From: Novosphingobium sp. ST904
GTDB taxonomy: Bacteria; Pseudomonadota; Alphaproteobacteria; Sphingomonadales; Sphingomonadaceae
NCBI RefSeq assembly: GCF_001298105.1
Contig: NZ_LGJH01000166.1
Location: 304,647 to 368,646 of the forward strand
Length of the DNA stretch: 64,000 bases
Direction of reading: 5' to 3'
Position 1 is the stretch's first letter. The number at the start of each line of letters is the position of its first letter. A program made the translations under genes and the position numbers. The notes beneath the pieces were generated by a model, which ran no database searches, was not told the origin of the DNA, and worked only from the letters and a program-made list of their open reading frames with translations. Of the stretch, positions 1 through 8,155 are shown in pieces.

Positions 1-2000
1 TTTGTAGAGCATGTCGCCCTTGCCCAGCAGCTGCTCGGCGCCCTGTTCGCCCAGGATGGTGCGGCTGTCGATGCGGCTGGTGACGGCGAAGGAGATGCGG
101 GTCGGCAGGTTGGCCTTGATGACGCCGGTGATGACGTCGACCGAGGGGCGCTGGGTCGCCATGATGAGGTGGATGCCCGCGGCGCGGCTCTTCTGGCTGA
201 GGCGCTGGATCAGCACTTCGATTTCCTTGCCGACGGTGACCATGAGGTCTGCCAGCTCGTCGACGATGAGGACGATCTGCGGCAGCGCCTCGTAGTCGAG
301 CTGGCGGTCCTCGTAGAGTTCCTCGCCGGTCTCGGGATCGAAGCCGATCTGGATGCGGCGGCCCAGCGGCTTGCCCTTGGCGGCGGCGGTGCGGACCTTC
401 TCGTTGAAGCTGGCGAGGTTGCGCACGCTGATCTCGCTCATCTGGCGGTAGCGGCGCTCCATTTCCTCCACCGCCCACTTCAGCGCGCGCACGGCCTTGG
501 GCGGTTCGGTGACGACGGGCGAGAGCAGGTGCGGGATGTCGTCGTAGCTCTTGAGTTCCAGCACCTTGGGATCGACGAGGATCAGGCGGCACTGCGCCGG
601 GGTCAGGCGGTAGAGCAGCGAGAGCAGGATCGCGTTGAGGCCGACCGACTTACCCGAACCGGTCGTACCGGCGACGAGCAAGTGCGGCATAGTCGCAAGG
701 TCGGCGACCACGGGTTCGCCGGCGATGTCCTTGCCCAGGATGATCGGCAGCATGCCCTTGTGGTTGGCGAAGGCCTCGGAGGCGACCATCTCCTTGAACG
801 AGACCATCTGGCGGTCGGCGTTGGGCAGTTCGATGCCCATGACCGTGCGCCCCGGAATCGAGGAGACGCGCGCCGAGATCGCGCTCATGTTGCGGGCGAT
901 ATCGTCGCCAGGCCGATCACGCGGCTGGCCTTGATGCCGGGTGCGGGCTCCAGTTCGTACATGGTGACGACGGGGCCGGTGCGCACTGCGGTGATCTCGC
1001 CCTTGACGTTGAAGTCGTCGAGCACGGTTTCCAGCAGGCGCGCGTTGCGTTCGAGGCTGAGCTTGTCGACCTTGGGCTGCGAATTGGGCGGCGGGTCGGC
1101 CAGCAGGTCGAGACCCGGCAGCGCGTACTTGTCGAACATGTCCTTCTGGCGGTTGCCGAGGGTAAGCTGCGCAGGGGTGGGGCTGGCCTTGGGGTCGCTG
1201 ATCTCCGGGGCCTTGCGCGGCTTTTCCGAAGGACCGTCGATCCCGGCGGGCGCTTCCGCGCGGGCGGCGGCGCGGGGCTTGTCTTCCGCCGTTTCGCGCA
1301 GTTCCGCCTTCTTCGCGGCAGCGGCCGGAGCGGGGCCATCCTCTCGCGCACGGCCGATGCGGCCGGGGAGGGTCAGCAGGCGTACCCAGTCGAACGCGAA
1401 GACCTGCCCGATCAGCGCCACGCCCGCCAGCGCGCAGAGCAGCGCCAGAACGAGCGTGATCCAGCCCTGCACGGCCGCCGGCGTGAAGGCGGAGATCGAA
1501 TTGATGGCCTTGGCGCCGAGCAGGCCGGTGATGCCGCCCATCGAGGCGGGAAGGACGCCGCCGGGCTCGGTGAACAGCAGCGACATGACGGTGGCGATCA
1601 GCATCATGGCGATCGCCAGCACCGCCACCGGGCGCCACCAGCGCTGGTTCGAATGCTCGATCTCGTTGTCGTCCTCCTCGACCAGCAGCCAGAGCTTGCG
1701 GGCGAAGACATAGAGCAGGGGAATGAACAGCGCCGCGACCGGGCCGAACAGCACGAGCGCGCGCTCCGCCACCCAGGCGCCGACCGATCCCATCCAGTTC
1801 TGCGCCGGGCCGCCTGCCGCCGTGGAGGCGGAGGGGTCCGTCTGGTGATAGCTCACCAGCGCAAGGGCGAGGAACGCCATCGCCGCGAACAGCGCCAGCG
1901 CGCCGCTCAACTCGGAGGCGCGGCGCAAGGAACGCTTCATGACGGCGCGCCAGTTCGGCTTGGCGATTCGCCGTCCGGGCGCGAGGGGCCGTGTGGCCAT
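1..2000 (-). CDS. ftsK: DNA translocase FtsK, 3' end outside window, one frameshift
   Basis: FtsK is the membrane-anchored DNA pump that clears chromosome dimers and termini from the division septum. The start ATG at 2000 follows a GGGGGAA ribosome site; longer upstream starts lack one. About four membrane helices are visible in the first 190 residues, followed by a Pro/Ala/Lys-rich linker and the start of the motor domain. In the left part the Walker A motif AGTTGSGKSV is encoded around 635-690, and the motor continues to the window edge. The frame breaks near position 906: VIGLA is followed by a wrong frame, and one extra base restores VIGLADDIARNMS, so a single G is missing. The C-terminus, including any gamma domain, lies outside the window. 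Identity is secure; the break is probably a sequence error. Confidence 0.95.
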
Positions 2001-2067
2001 TGGAAATTCCCCCTGGAAATCGGGCCTTGGTAGCGCCCTGGATAATGCGCTCTGGCGGGACTCGCCG

Positions 2068-2640
2068 TCAAGAATGGATCGGGAACACCCTTGTGGGTGA
2101 TCGGGCAAGGCCCTGAATCGCGGCCCATTTTCGCTTCGGCAGATGGCGTGCCCGATGCCCGGTCATGCCGCCAAGCGCAATCACCGTAACGCCGGAACGT
2201 GCGGCGAGAAGGTGGAAACGCACCGGGCCGAGCGTGCCTGCGCCGGGGTGGGAGCGGGTGGGAAACACCGGCGAGAGCAACACGGCATCGGCACGGGCCC
2301 GGCGGGCTTCGGCGATTTCGCGCAGGGAATGGACGGTGACGAGGCGCAAGGTCGCGGGCCCGGGGGCGAGCTTTCCGGCCGCTCCGTAAGCGCCGTCCGC
2401 CCGCCATTCCCGCGCCTGCCGGGCGGTGCCGGACAGGACCACGCGGTGCCCGAAGCGCCGCGCTGCGCGGGCAAGCGCCTCGAACCGCGCCCGGCGATCG
2501 GCCGGCGCGAGGTGATAATGCCGGTAGATCAGGCCCGATCCGCGCGGAAGCCGGGCAAGGGCGTGCTCCAGCCCTCGATCGTTGCGGGCATCGCTCACCA
2601 GCCAAATGTCGGGAAGCGGCGATCTGGAAGGACGAGGCAT
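2068..2640 (-). CDS. thiamine phosphate synthase / TenI-like family protein
   Basis: This protein of about 190 residues resembles the TIM-barrel thiamine-phosphate synthase (ThiE/TenI) family. It begins with a strand matching PDIWLVSDARN, has the family motif SPVFPTRSHPGAG in the second half and the phosphate-binding strand VIALGGM near the end. ThiE joins the pyrimidine and thiazole halves of thiamine; TenI paralogues instead act as thiazole tautomerases, and I cannot decide between them from sequence alone. No other thiamine gene is nearby. The ATG at 2640 is chosen because the longer start at 2679 would overlap the divergent yggS start. The gene lies between ftsK and yggS, 67 bases upstream of ftsK on the same strand. 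Confidence 0.75.
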   Translation of the reverse strand: MPRPSRSPLPDIWLVSDARNDRGLEHALARLPRGSGLIYRHYHLAPADRRARFEALARAARRFGHRVVLSGTARQAREWRADGAYGAAGKLAPGPATLRLVTVHSLREIAEARRARADAVLLSPVFPTRSHPGAGTLGPVRFHLLAARSGVTVIALGGMTGHRARHLPKRKWAAIQGLARSPTRVFPIHS

Positions 2641-2663
2641 CTGGCGGTTCGGCACGATGGCGC

Positions 2664-2677
2664 TATAGCAGCGCGCC
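2664..2677 (+). promoter_or_regulatory. candidate leaderless promoter of yggS
   Basis: A TATAGC box at 2664-2669 starts 14 bases before the yggS ATG, with a CTGGCG -35-like hexamer 17 bases upstream (2641-2646). No Shine-Dalgarno sequence lies before the ATG. The predicted transcript would start within two bases of the start codon. The guaA promoter at 52922-52956 has the same layout. This is an inference from spacing only. Confidence 0.4.
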
Positions 2678-3340
2678 ATGGATCAGCCAGCATCTCCGCT
2701 CGAAGACATTCGCGCCCGCATCGCGCAAGCCGCGCATATCGCCGGCCGCGAGCCCGCGTCGATCGAACTCGTCGCCATTTCCAAGACTCACCCGGCCGAG
2801 GCCATCGCGCCCCTGATCGCACAAGGCCAGCGCGTGTTCGGTGAGAACCGCGTGCAGGAAGCGGAGGCCAAGTGGCCCGCCCTGCGCGAGGCGCACCCCG
2901 ACCTGCGGCTCCACCTCGTCGGCCAGCTTCAGTCGAACAAGGCGGAAGACGCGCTGGCGCTGTTCGACTGTATCCACTCGGTCGACCGGCCTTCGCTGGT
3001 TTCGGCGCTGGGCAAGGCGATGGACAAGGCCGGGCGGCAGGTTCCCTGTTTCGTGCAGGTCAACATCGGCGCGGAAGAGCAGAAGGGCGGCTGCGCGATT
3101 GCCGATGTGCCCGCGCTGCTGGCCGCCGCGCGCGAGGCGCAGATTCCCGTTGCGGGCCTGATGTGCGTGCCGCCGTTCGGCATCGAGGCGGCGCCGTTCT
3201 TCGCGCTGCTCGCCAAGATCGCGGCGGACAACGGCGTCTCGCAGCTCTCGATGGGCATGAGCGACGATTTCGAGGTCGCGGTCATGCTTGGCGCCACGCA
3301 TGTGCGGGTCGGCAGCGCGCTGTTCGGCGCGCGGGACTGA
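2678..3340 (+). CDS. yggS: YggS family pyridoxal phosphate homeostasis protein
   Basis: YggS (PLPBP/PROSC) is a cytosolic fold-type III PLP-binding protein that keeps free pyridoxal phosphate and amino acid pools in balance; it has no known enzyme activity. The 220-residue length is normal. The PLP lysine is in VAISKTHP (about residue 36), followed by GENRVQEAEAKW, HLVGQLQSNK and, near the end, LSMGMSDDFEVAVMLGATHVRVGSALFG, whose parts bind the cofactor phosphate. The start ATG lacks a Shine-Dalgarno sequence but sits 14 bases after a TATAGC box, so the message may be leaderless. The gene is divergent from the ThiE-like gene and convergent with pyk. Confidence 0.95.
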   Translation: MDQPASPLEDIRARIAQAAHIAGREPASIELVAISKTHPAEAIAPLIAQGQRVFGENRVQEAEAKWPALREAHPDLRLHLVGQLQSNKAEDALALFDCIHSVDRPSLVSALGKAMDKAGRQVPCFVQVNIGAEEQKGGCAIADVPALLAAAREAQIPVAGLMCVPPFGIEAAPFFALLAKIAADNGVSQLSMGMSDDFEVAVMLGATHVRVGSALFGARD

Positions 3341-3350
3341 TCGAAATCTT

Positions 3351-3387
3351 CCCGACTTGTCCCGGATCGAGTCCGGGACAAGTCGGG
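3351..3387. repeat. 16-bp perfect inverted repeat between yggS and pyk
   Basis: CCCGACTTGTCCCGGA at 3351-3366 is repeated in inverted orientation at 3372-3387 around a 5-base loop. It lies between the convergent ends of yggS and pyruvate kinase. It could serve as a terminator in both directions, though only two T residues follow on either side. The core, TCCCGGA plus ACTTG, resembles palindromic repeats that I recall as dispersed in sphingomonad genomes. Confidence 0.7.
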
Positions 3388-3408
3388 TTCATTCCTCGGC
3401 CGTCACTT

Positions 3409-4929
3409 TCAGTTCGGCGAATCCAGCTCGTTGCCGGTCAGCGTCACGACGTGCAGCAGGTTGGTCGAGCCCGGGGTGCCGAAGGGCACGCCCGCCAGCG
3501 CCACCAGGCGCGTGCCGGCGGCGCCGAAGCCGTGGCGCAGGGCCATGCGCTTGCCCTTGGCGATCATTTCCTCGAAGCTGCCGATATCCTTGGTGGTCAC
3601 CGTATGGGCGCCCCACAGCAGCGCGAGGCGGCGGGCGGTCTTCATCGAGGGGGTCAGCACCAGCATCGGCGCACCGGGACGCTCGCGTGCGACGCGGCGG
3701 GCCGAACCGCCCGAGCCGGTGAAGACGATGATGCCCTCGATCGGCAGGGTGTCGGCGATGGTGGCGCAGGATGCCGAGAGCGCGTCTGCCGTGGTGGCAT
3801 CGGGCGGGGTCTGGGCGAGGTGGATGCGTTCGCGGTAGGTGGAATCGGTTTCCACCTTCACGGCGATGCGGTCCATGATGGTCACGGCTTCGACCGGCCA
3901 CTGGCCGGCCGCCGTCTCGGCCGAGAGCATGACCGTATCGGCACCGTCATAGACGGCGTTGGCGACGTCGGACACTTCGGCGCGGGTGGGCGAGGGGCTG
4001 GTGATCATCGATTCCAGCATCTGCGTGGCCACCACCACCGGCTTGCCGATGGCGCGGGTCTTGGCGATGATGTGCTTCTGGATCGGGGGCACTTCCTCGG
4101 GCAGCAGTTCCACGCCGAGATCGCCGCGGGCGACCATTATGCCGTCCGAAAGCTCGATGATACCGTCGATCGCGTCGACCGCTGCCGGCTTCTCGATCTT
4201 CGACATGAGCGCACAGGCCCCGCCGATCAGGCGGCGAGCCTCGGCCACGTCTTCGGGACGCTGGACGAAGGAGAGCCCGATCCAGTCCGCGCCCTGCTCC
4301 ACCGAGAAAGCGAGGTCGCGGCGGTCCTTGTCGGTCAGCGCCGGGACGGGGACGATGGCGTCAGGCACGTTCACGCCCTTGCGATCCGAGATGTAGCCGC
4401 CGACTTCGGCGGTGCACAGGATCGAATCGGCTTCCGGCTTGATGACCACGAGGCGCAGCTTGCCGTCGTCGATCAGCAGGCGCTGGCCCTTCTGGAGGAT
4501 GCCGAACAGTTCGGGATGGGGCAGGCAGACGCGGTTCTCGTCACCCGGAGTGGGATCGCGGTCCAGCGTGAAGTGCGCGCCGTGGCGCAGGAAGACCTTG
4601 CCTTCCGCGAAAGTGCCGACGCGCAGCTTGGGGCCCTGGAGGTCGCACAGGATGGAGACCGGGCGCATCAGGTCCTTTTCGACCGCGCGGATGTTGGCGA
4701 TGGTTTCGCGGTGGGTTTCATGGTCGCCATGGCTCATGTTGACGCGGAAGGCGTCGGCGCCGGCCTTGAGCAGCTTGGCGATCGTCTCCTTGTCGCGGCT
4801 GGCAGGCCCCAGCGTGGCGAGAATCTTCACCTTGCGCTGGCGCTTGATGCCGCGATGGTGCGGCGAACGGCGAAACGGAGGGGTGGTGGCCAAAATCTGT
4901 CTGCCTCTCTTTCGATATTTCGGCGACAT
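3409..4929 (-). CDS. pyk: pyruvate kinase
   Basis: Pyruvate kinase makes pyruvate and ATP from phosphoenolpyruvate and ADP, the last step of lower glycolysis and the Entner-Doudoroff route. The barrel begins with KVKILATLGPASRD and ADAFRVNMSHGDHE. The catalytic and metal-binding signature is visible as LMSKIEKPAAVD followed by DGIMVARGDLGVE, then KPVVVATQMLESM; the C-terminal domain ends at the LDSPN tail. The ATG at 4929 is the nearest ATG, but a TTG at 4893 preceded by AGAGAGG would give MATTPPFRRSPHH, which looks more like relatives and may be the true start. The gene is divergent from the DUF1244 gene, with only 43 bases between the ATGs. Confidence 0.95.
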   Translation of the reverse strand: MSPKYRKRGRQILATTPPFRRSPHHRGIKRQRKVKILATLGPASRDKETIAKLLKAGADAFRVNMSHGDHETHRETIANIRAVEKDLMRPVSILCDLQGPKLRVGTFAEGKVFLRHGAHFTLDRDPTPGDENRVCLPHPELFGILQKGQRLLIDDGKLRLVVIKPEADSILCTAEVGGYISDRKGVNVPDAIVPVPALTDKDRRDLAFSVEQGADWIGLSFVQRPEDVAEARRLIGGACALMSKIEKPAAVDAIDGIIELSDGIMVARGDLGVELLPEEVPPIQKHIIAKTRAIGKPVVVATQMLESMITSPSPTRAEVSDVANAVYDGADTVMLSAETAAGQWPVEAVTIMDRIAVKVETDSTYRERIHLAQTPPDATTADALSASCATIADTLPIEGIIVFTGSGGSARRVARERPGAPMLVLTPSMKTARRLALLWGAHTVTTKDIGSFEEMIAKGKRMALRHGFGAAGTRLVALAGVPFGTPGSTNLLHVVTLTGNELDSPN

Positions 4930-4972
4930 ATGGCAAAGGCGGCATGACAAACCAAGGACGATTGGCAGAAAT

Positions 4973-5284
4973 ATGAACGGAAACGACCAGATCGACCAGC
5001 TTGACGACGCCGTGGCCGCCGCCGCGTTCCGTCGCCTCGTGCGCCACCTCCAGAACCGCCACGATGCCCAGAACATCGACCTGATGGGATTGGCCGGATT
5101 CTGCCGCAACTGCCTGGCCGACTGGATCGTCGATGCCGGGTTCGCAAGCGACAGGGCCGCCGCCCGCGAAGTGATCCACGGCATGCCGTTCGGGGAATGG
5201 AAGCAGGCCTACCAGACCGAGGCGACGCCGGAGCAGATCGCGCGGATGGAAGAAAGCTTGAAGAAGAACGTCCCGGGGCACTGA
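4973..5284 (+). CDS. DUF1244 family protein
   Basis: This 103-residue protein belongs to the DUF1244 family, found mainly in proteobacteria and of unknown function. Visible family features are the helical start, RRLVRHLQNRHDAQNIDLM, the motif FCRNCLADW with two cysteines, and HGMPFGEWK. AAGGA precedes the ATG by a suitable distance. It is divergent from pyruvate kinase, and the two genes probably share a short control region. It is followed by the convergent guanidinium exporter gene. No function is assigned. Confidence 0.85.
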   Translation: MNGNDQIDQLDDAVAAAAFRRLVRHLQNRHDAQNIDLMGLAGFCRNCLADWIVDAGFASDRAAAREVIHGMPFGEWKQAYQTEATPEQIARMEESLKKNVPGH

Positions 5285-5347
5285 TCCTTCGGCCTCGGCG
5301 ACCCTGTGGCCCGGTTCGCCGGGTCGACGCCCGCGCGGTTGCGTCGA

Positions 5348-5683
5348 TCAGGAACTCGCGAGCTTCATGAGCACGAGCCCGGCGAGGATCAGTCCGGCGG
5401 CGGCAAGGCGCATGACGCTCAGCGTTTCTCCGAGGAGCACGATCCCCACCGCGAAAGCGCCCAGAGCGCCGATGCCCGTCCACACCATGTAGGCGGTGCC
5501 GAGCGGCAGCACGCGCATCGCCCAGGACAGCAGGCCGAAGCTGGCGAGCATCGCGGCGAGCGTGACGATGCTGGGCCACAGCCGGGTGAAGCCGTGGGAC
5601 TGTTTCATGGCCGAAGCCCAGACGACTTCGAACAGACCGGCAATGACGAGAACGATCCAGGGCATGGCAGTGGGCATCGGCAA
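5348..5683 (-). CDS. gdx: SMR transporter of the Gdx (SugE) guanidinium exporter type
   Basis: Small multidrug resistance protein with four membrane helices, 107-111 residues. It matches the Gdx/SugE subtype closely: it begins MPWIVLVIAGLFEVVWA with the proton- and substrate-coupling Glu in helix 1, followed by MKQSHGFTRLWPS, and has GTAYMVWTGIGALG in helix 3 and MRLAAAGLILAGLVLMK in helix 4. Members of this subtype export guanidinium in exchange for protons, unlike EmrE-type members, one of which is at 61510. A start at the third Met (5665) fits E. coli Gdx best, but GGAGG sits just before the first ATG at 5683. A guanidine-II-like hairpin lies upstream. Confidence 0.88.
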   Translation of the reverse strand: MPMPTAMPWIVLVIAGLFEVVWASAMKQSHGFTRLWPSIVTLAAMLASFGLLSWAMRVLPLGTAYMVWTGIGALGAFAVGIVLLGETLSVMRLAAAGLILAGLVLMKLASS

Positions 5684-5700
5684 CCTCCAAAAAGTGGCTG

Positions 5701-5770
5701 CCGGGCCGTCCCGGACTTGAATCCTTCAGGGCCGAAGCCGCTGAAAGCCGGGAACGTTGTCACCGTTTAC
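5701..5770 (-). promoter_or_regulatory. possible guanidine-II (mini-ykkC) riboswitch, degenerate
   Basis: On the transcript strand, a hairpin CCGGG-ACGG-CCCGG occupies 5714-5701, just before GGAGG and the start of the Gdx gene. Guanidine-II riboswitches consist of two short hairpins, each with an ACGR loop, upstream of SMR exporter genes. A second, much weaker ACGG loop lies at 5770-5759 (GTAA-ACGG-TGAC, with one mismatch). The 44-base linker is longer than usual. The downstream gene fits, but the first hairpin is poor, so this remains a candidate. Confidence 0.35.
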
Positions 5771-5924
5771 GCTGCTTAGCCAAGGGGGCGGGCAGAGGCA
5801 ACCGGGGCACTTTTCCCGCTCTACGCACAGGATTTCCACAGGGGGCGCCTTTGCCCGAATCCGGTGCAGCCGCTATCAGCCGCCGCCAAACCGATTCACG
5901 ATTTTTTCTGGAGCACCAATACCG

Positions 5925-6161
5925 ATGGCCGAAACCACCGACGATCGCCTGCGTCTGCTGATCGAGCGCGTCGAGCGCCTCGAAGAGGAAAAGAAGGGCA
6001 TTTCGGACGACATCCGCGACGTCTACAACGAAGGCAAGGCAGTCGGCTACGACGTCAAGATCATGCGCCAGATCGTCCGCATCCGTAAGATGAAGCCGGA
6101 CGACCGCCGCGAGATGGACATGCTGCTCGATACCTACAAGACGGCTCTCGGCATCGACTGA
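5925..6161 (+). CDS. gapR: GapR-type DNA-binding protein (DUF2312)
   Basis: GapR is an alphaproteobacterial chromosome-structuring protein that binds overtwisted, AT-rich DNA ahead of replication forks and transcription. The 78-residue length is typical. The N-terminal coiled coil (RLRLLIERVERLEEEKKGI) and the DNA-contacting part (YNEGKAVGYDVKIMRQIVRIRKMKPDDRREMDM) are both complete. The start ATG is fixed by the family N-terminus MAETTDDRL; the Shine-Dalgarno is weak (CTGGAGCACC). The gene lies alone between the divergent Gdx gene and yebC. Confidence 0.93.
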   Translation: MAETTDDRLRLLIERVERLEEEKKGISDDIRDVYNEGKAVGYDVKIMRQIVRIRKMKPDDRREMDMLLDTYKTALGID

Positions 6162-6322
6162 TCGCCTGAAAAGGCAAGGTTGCTTTCCGTTGTGCGGGTC
6201 CGGCGAATTTTCGGCCGGGCCCGCACAGGACGCTTGCGTTCCAGCGGGGCGGTTGCCCTCTGCCCTGCGCCTGTTGTAAGGGCGCCCATCCTTTCGACAG
6301 AACAACGAATACGGCGGACCCA

Positions 6323-7086
6323 ATGGCAGGCCATTCCAAATTCAAGAACATCATGCACCGCAAGGGCGCGCAGGACAAGAAGCGCTCGGCGCAGTTCAGC
6401 AAGCTCAGCCGTGAAATCACCGTTGCGGCCAAGATGGGCATGCCCGATCCGGACATGAACCCGCGCTGCGCGCCGCCGTCAACGCGGCCAAGGCGCAGTC
6501 GATGCCCAAGGACAACATCCAGCGCGCGATCGACAAGGCCAGCAAGGGCGATGCCGAGAATTACGAGGAAGTGCGCTACGAGGGTTACGGCCCCGGCGGC
6601 GTCGCCCTCATCGTCGAGGCGCTGACCGACAACCGCAACCGCACCGCCACCAACGTGCGCACCGCTTTCTCCAAGAACGGCGGCAATCTTGGTGCTTCGG
6701 GCGCGGTTTCGCACGGTTTCGAGCGTCTCGGCCTGATCGAGTATCCCGCCAGCGTGGGTGACGAGGACAAGGTCCTCGAAGCCGCCATCGAAGCCGGCGC
6801 CGACGATGTCGAGAGCGACATGGGCGATGGCGACGAGAATCCGGGCAGCCACCAGATCTGGGTCTCGGTCGATTCGCTTCACGAAGTCGCCCGCGAACTG
6901 GAAAAGGTCCTTGGCGAAGCCGAGGGCGTGAAGCTGGCGTGGAAGCCCAACCTCACCGTCGATGTCGATGCCGACACCGCCGGCACGCTGATGAAGCTGG
7001 TCGATACTCTCGAAGACGACGACGACGTCCAGACCGTCTGGGGCAACTACGAAATCTCGGACGAAGTCATGGAGAAGCTGGGCTGA
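6323..7086 (+). CDS. yebC: YebC/PmpR family protein, one frameshift
   Basis: YebC/TACO1 proteins are cytosolic; some act as transcription regulators, and recent work links the family to translation of proline-rich stretches. The start is MAGHSKFKNIMHRKGAQDKKR and the end is VWGNYEISDEVMEKLG, giving the normal length of about 250 residues. The frame breaks near 6465, after DPDMNPR: one missing C turns LRAAVNAAKAQ into another frame, which resumes correctly at MPKDNIQRAI. Since the gene is intact on both sides, a sequence error is likely. ruvC lies downstream, a yebC-ruvC arrangement common in bacteria. Confidence 0.93.
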
Positions 7087-7115
7087 TCCAGCTTCCCGTA
7101 GCGTCCGTTTTCCCG

Positions 7116-7640
7116 GTGCTCGCGGTAGCGGCACTGGGAGCCGCGTGCCTGGCGCTTTCGCCTGCCGGGTCGGCGGTCGCGGACAGCGGCGCGCCAGTGG
7201 CCAGCCACTGCGTGCCGGGCGAGCGGGTGCTCTACTCCTGCGCGTTCCCGCGCGGAGTGGGGTCGCTCTGCTCCGACGGCGAGACCGTGCATTATCGCTA
7301 CGGCCCGCGCGGAAAGGCGGAGATCGACCTTGCCGGCCTGCCGGACTGGTCGAACGTGCGCGTCGGCGACGTGCGCGGGCAGGGCAACGGCTATGAACGG
7401 CATGTCCGCATAAGCCGCGGCCGCTTCCATTACGTCGTGTTCGAAGGGATGAACGGCGAACTGAGCGAGAGCCCGGGGCGGGCCTATTCGGGCATCGCCG
7501 TGCTGGAAGGCGCGCGCGGGGAACGGGAACTCATTACCCTGTCGTGCCCCGGACGGTCCGCGCACGACCTTTCCGCTCCCCTCCTCCAGGAACGCGCCGA
7601 AGCGGAGGAGCCGAACGGCCCCTTCGACATGTGGTACTGA
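7116..7640 (+). CDS. hypothetical secreted protein between yebC and ruvC
   Basis: An open frame runs from inside yebC to 7640 with no ATG after the yebC stop. The GTG at 7116 gives a clean signal peptide (VLAVAALGAACLALSPAGSAVA) followed by a mature region of about 150 residues with three cysteines early on and a beta-rich look (HYRYGPRGKAEIDLAGL, ERHVRISRGRFHYVVFEG). I do not recognise the family. It ends 4 bases before ruvC and starts just after yebC, so co-transcription is likely. The start is uncertain because no Shine-Dalgarno sequence is visible. Confidence 0.65.
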   Translation: MLAVAALGAACLALSPAGSAVADSGAPVASHCVPGERVLYSCAFPRGVGSLCSDGETVHYRYGPRGKAEIDLAGLPDWSNVRVGDVRGQGNGYERHVRISRGRFHYVVFEGMNGELSESPGRAYSGIAVLEGARGERELITLSCPGRSAHDLSAPLLQERAEAEEPNGPFDMWY

Positions 7641-7644
7641 GGCG

Positions 7645-8121
7645 ATGATCATCATCGGGCTCGACCCGGGGCTGACCTGCACCGGCTGGGGCATCGTCGC
7701 CAAGAGCGGCAGCCGGCTCAGCCATATCGCCAACGGCCAGATCCGCACGGACGCCAAGGCCGGAATGGCCGAACGGCTGGTCGAACTCGATGCCGCGCTC
7801 ACCGACGTGATCCTGCATCACCGTCCGGATTCGGGCGCGGTGGAGGAGGTCTTCGTCAACGTGAACCCGCAATCGACGCTCAAGCTCGGCCAGGCGCGCG
7901 GCGTTGCCATGCTCAGCCTTGCGCGGGCCGGAATGCCGGTGGCGGAATATTCCACCAAGGTCATCAAGAAGGCGCTCGTCGGCACCGGCGGGGCGGACAA
8001 GAAGCAGATCCAGCATATGCTCAAGGTCCTGCTGCCCGGCGTGACGCTGGCGGGCGAGGATGCCTCGGACGCGCTGGCGGTGGCCATCACGCATGCCAAC
8101 ATGCTCGGCAGCCATCGCTGA
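7645..8121 (+). CDS. ruvC: crossover junction endodeoxyribonuclease RuvC
   Basis: RuvC resolves Holliday junctions bound by the RuvAB complex by paired nicks. The 158 residues cover the whole RNase H-like fold. The catalytic acidic residues are visible in IIGLDPGLTCTGWG (Asp7), GAVEEVFVNVNPQST (Glu near 67) and GEDASDALAVAITH (the two C-terminal Asp residues). The gene starts 4 bases after the preceding secreted-protein gene. Its partners ruvA and ruvB lie 2-3 kb downstream on the same strand, separated by a deaminase gene and an opposing glycosyltransferase gene. Confidence 0.97.
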   Translation: MIIIGLDPGLTCTGWGIVAKSGSRLSHIANGQIRTDAKAGMAERLVELDAALTDVILHHRPDSGAVEEVFVNVNPQSTLKLGQARGVAMLSLARAGMPVAEYSTKVIKKALVGTGGADKKQIQHMLKVLLPGVTLAGEDASDALAVAITHANMLGSHR

Positions 8122-8155
8122 CGGAACCGGCAGGGGGCAGCGCCGTTGCCTCTTC

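Noticed and set aside
2872..4947. 691-codon open frame on the plus strand
   Set aside because: It lies antisense to pyruvate kinase and overlaps yggS in another frame. Long antisense frames are expected in DNA with GC-rich third positions, and the product has no recognisable domain.
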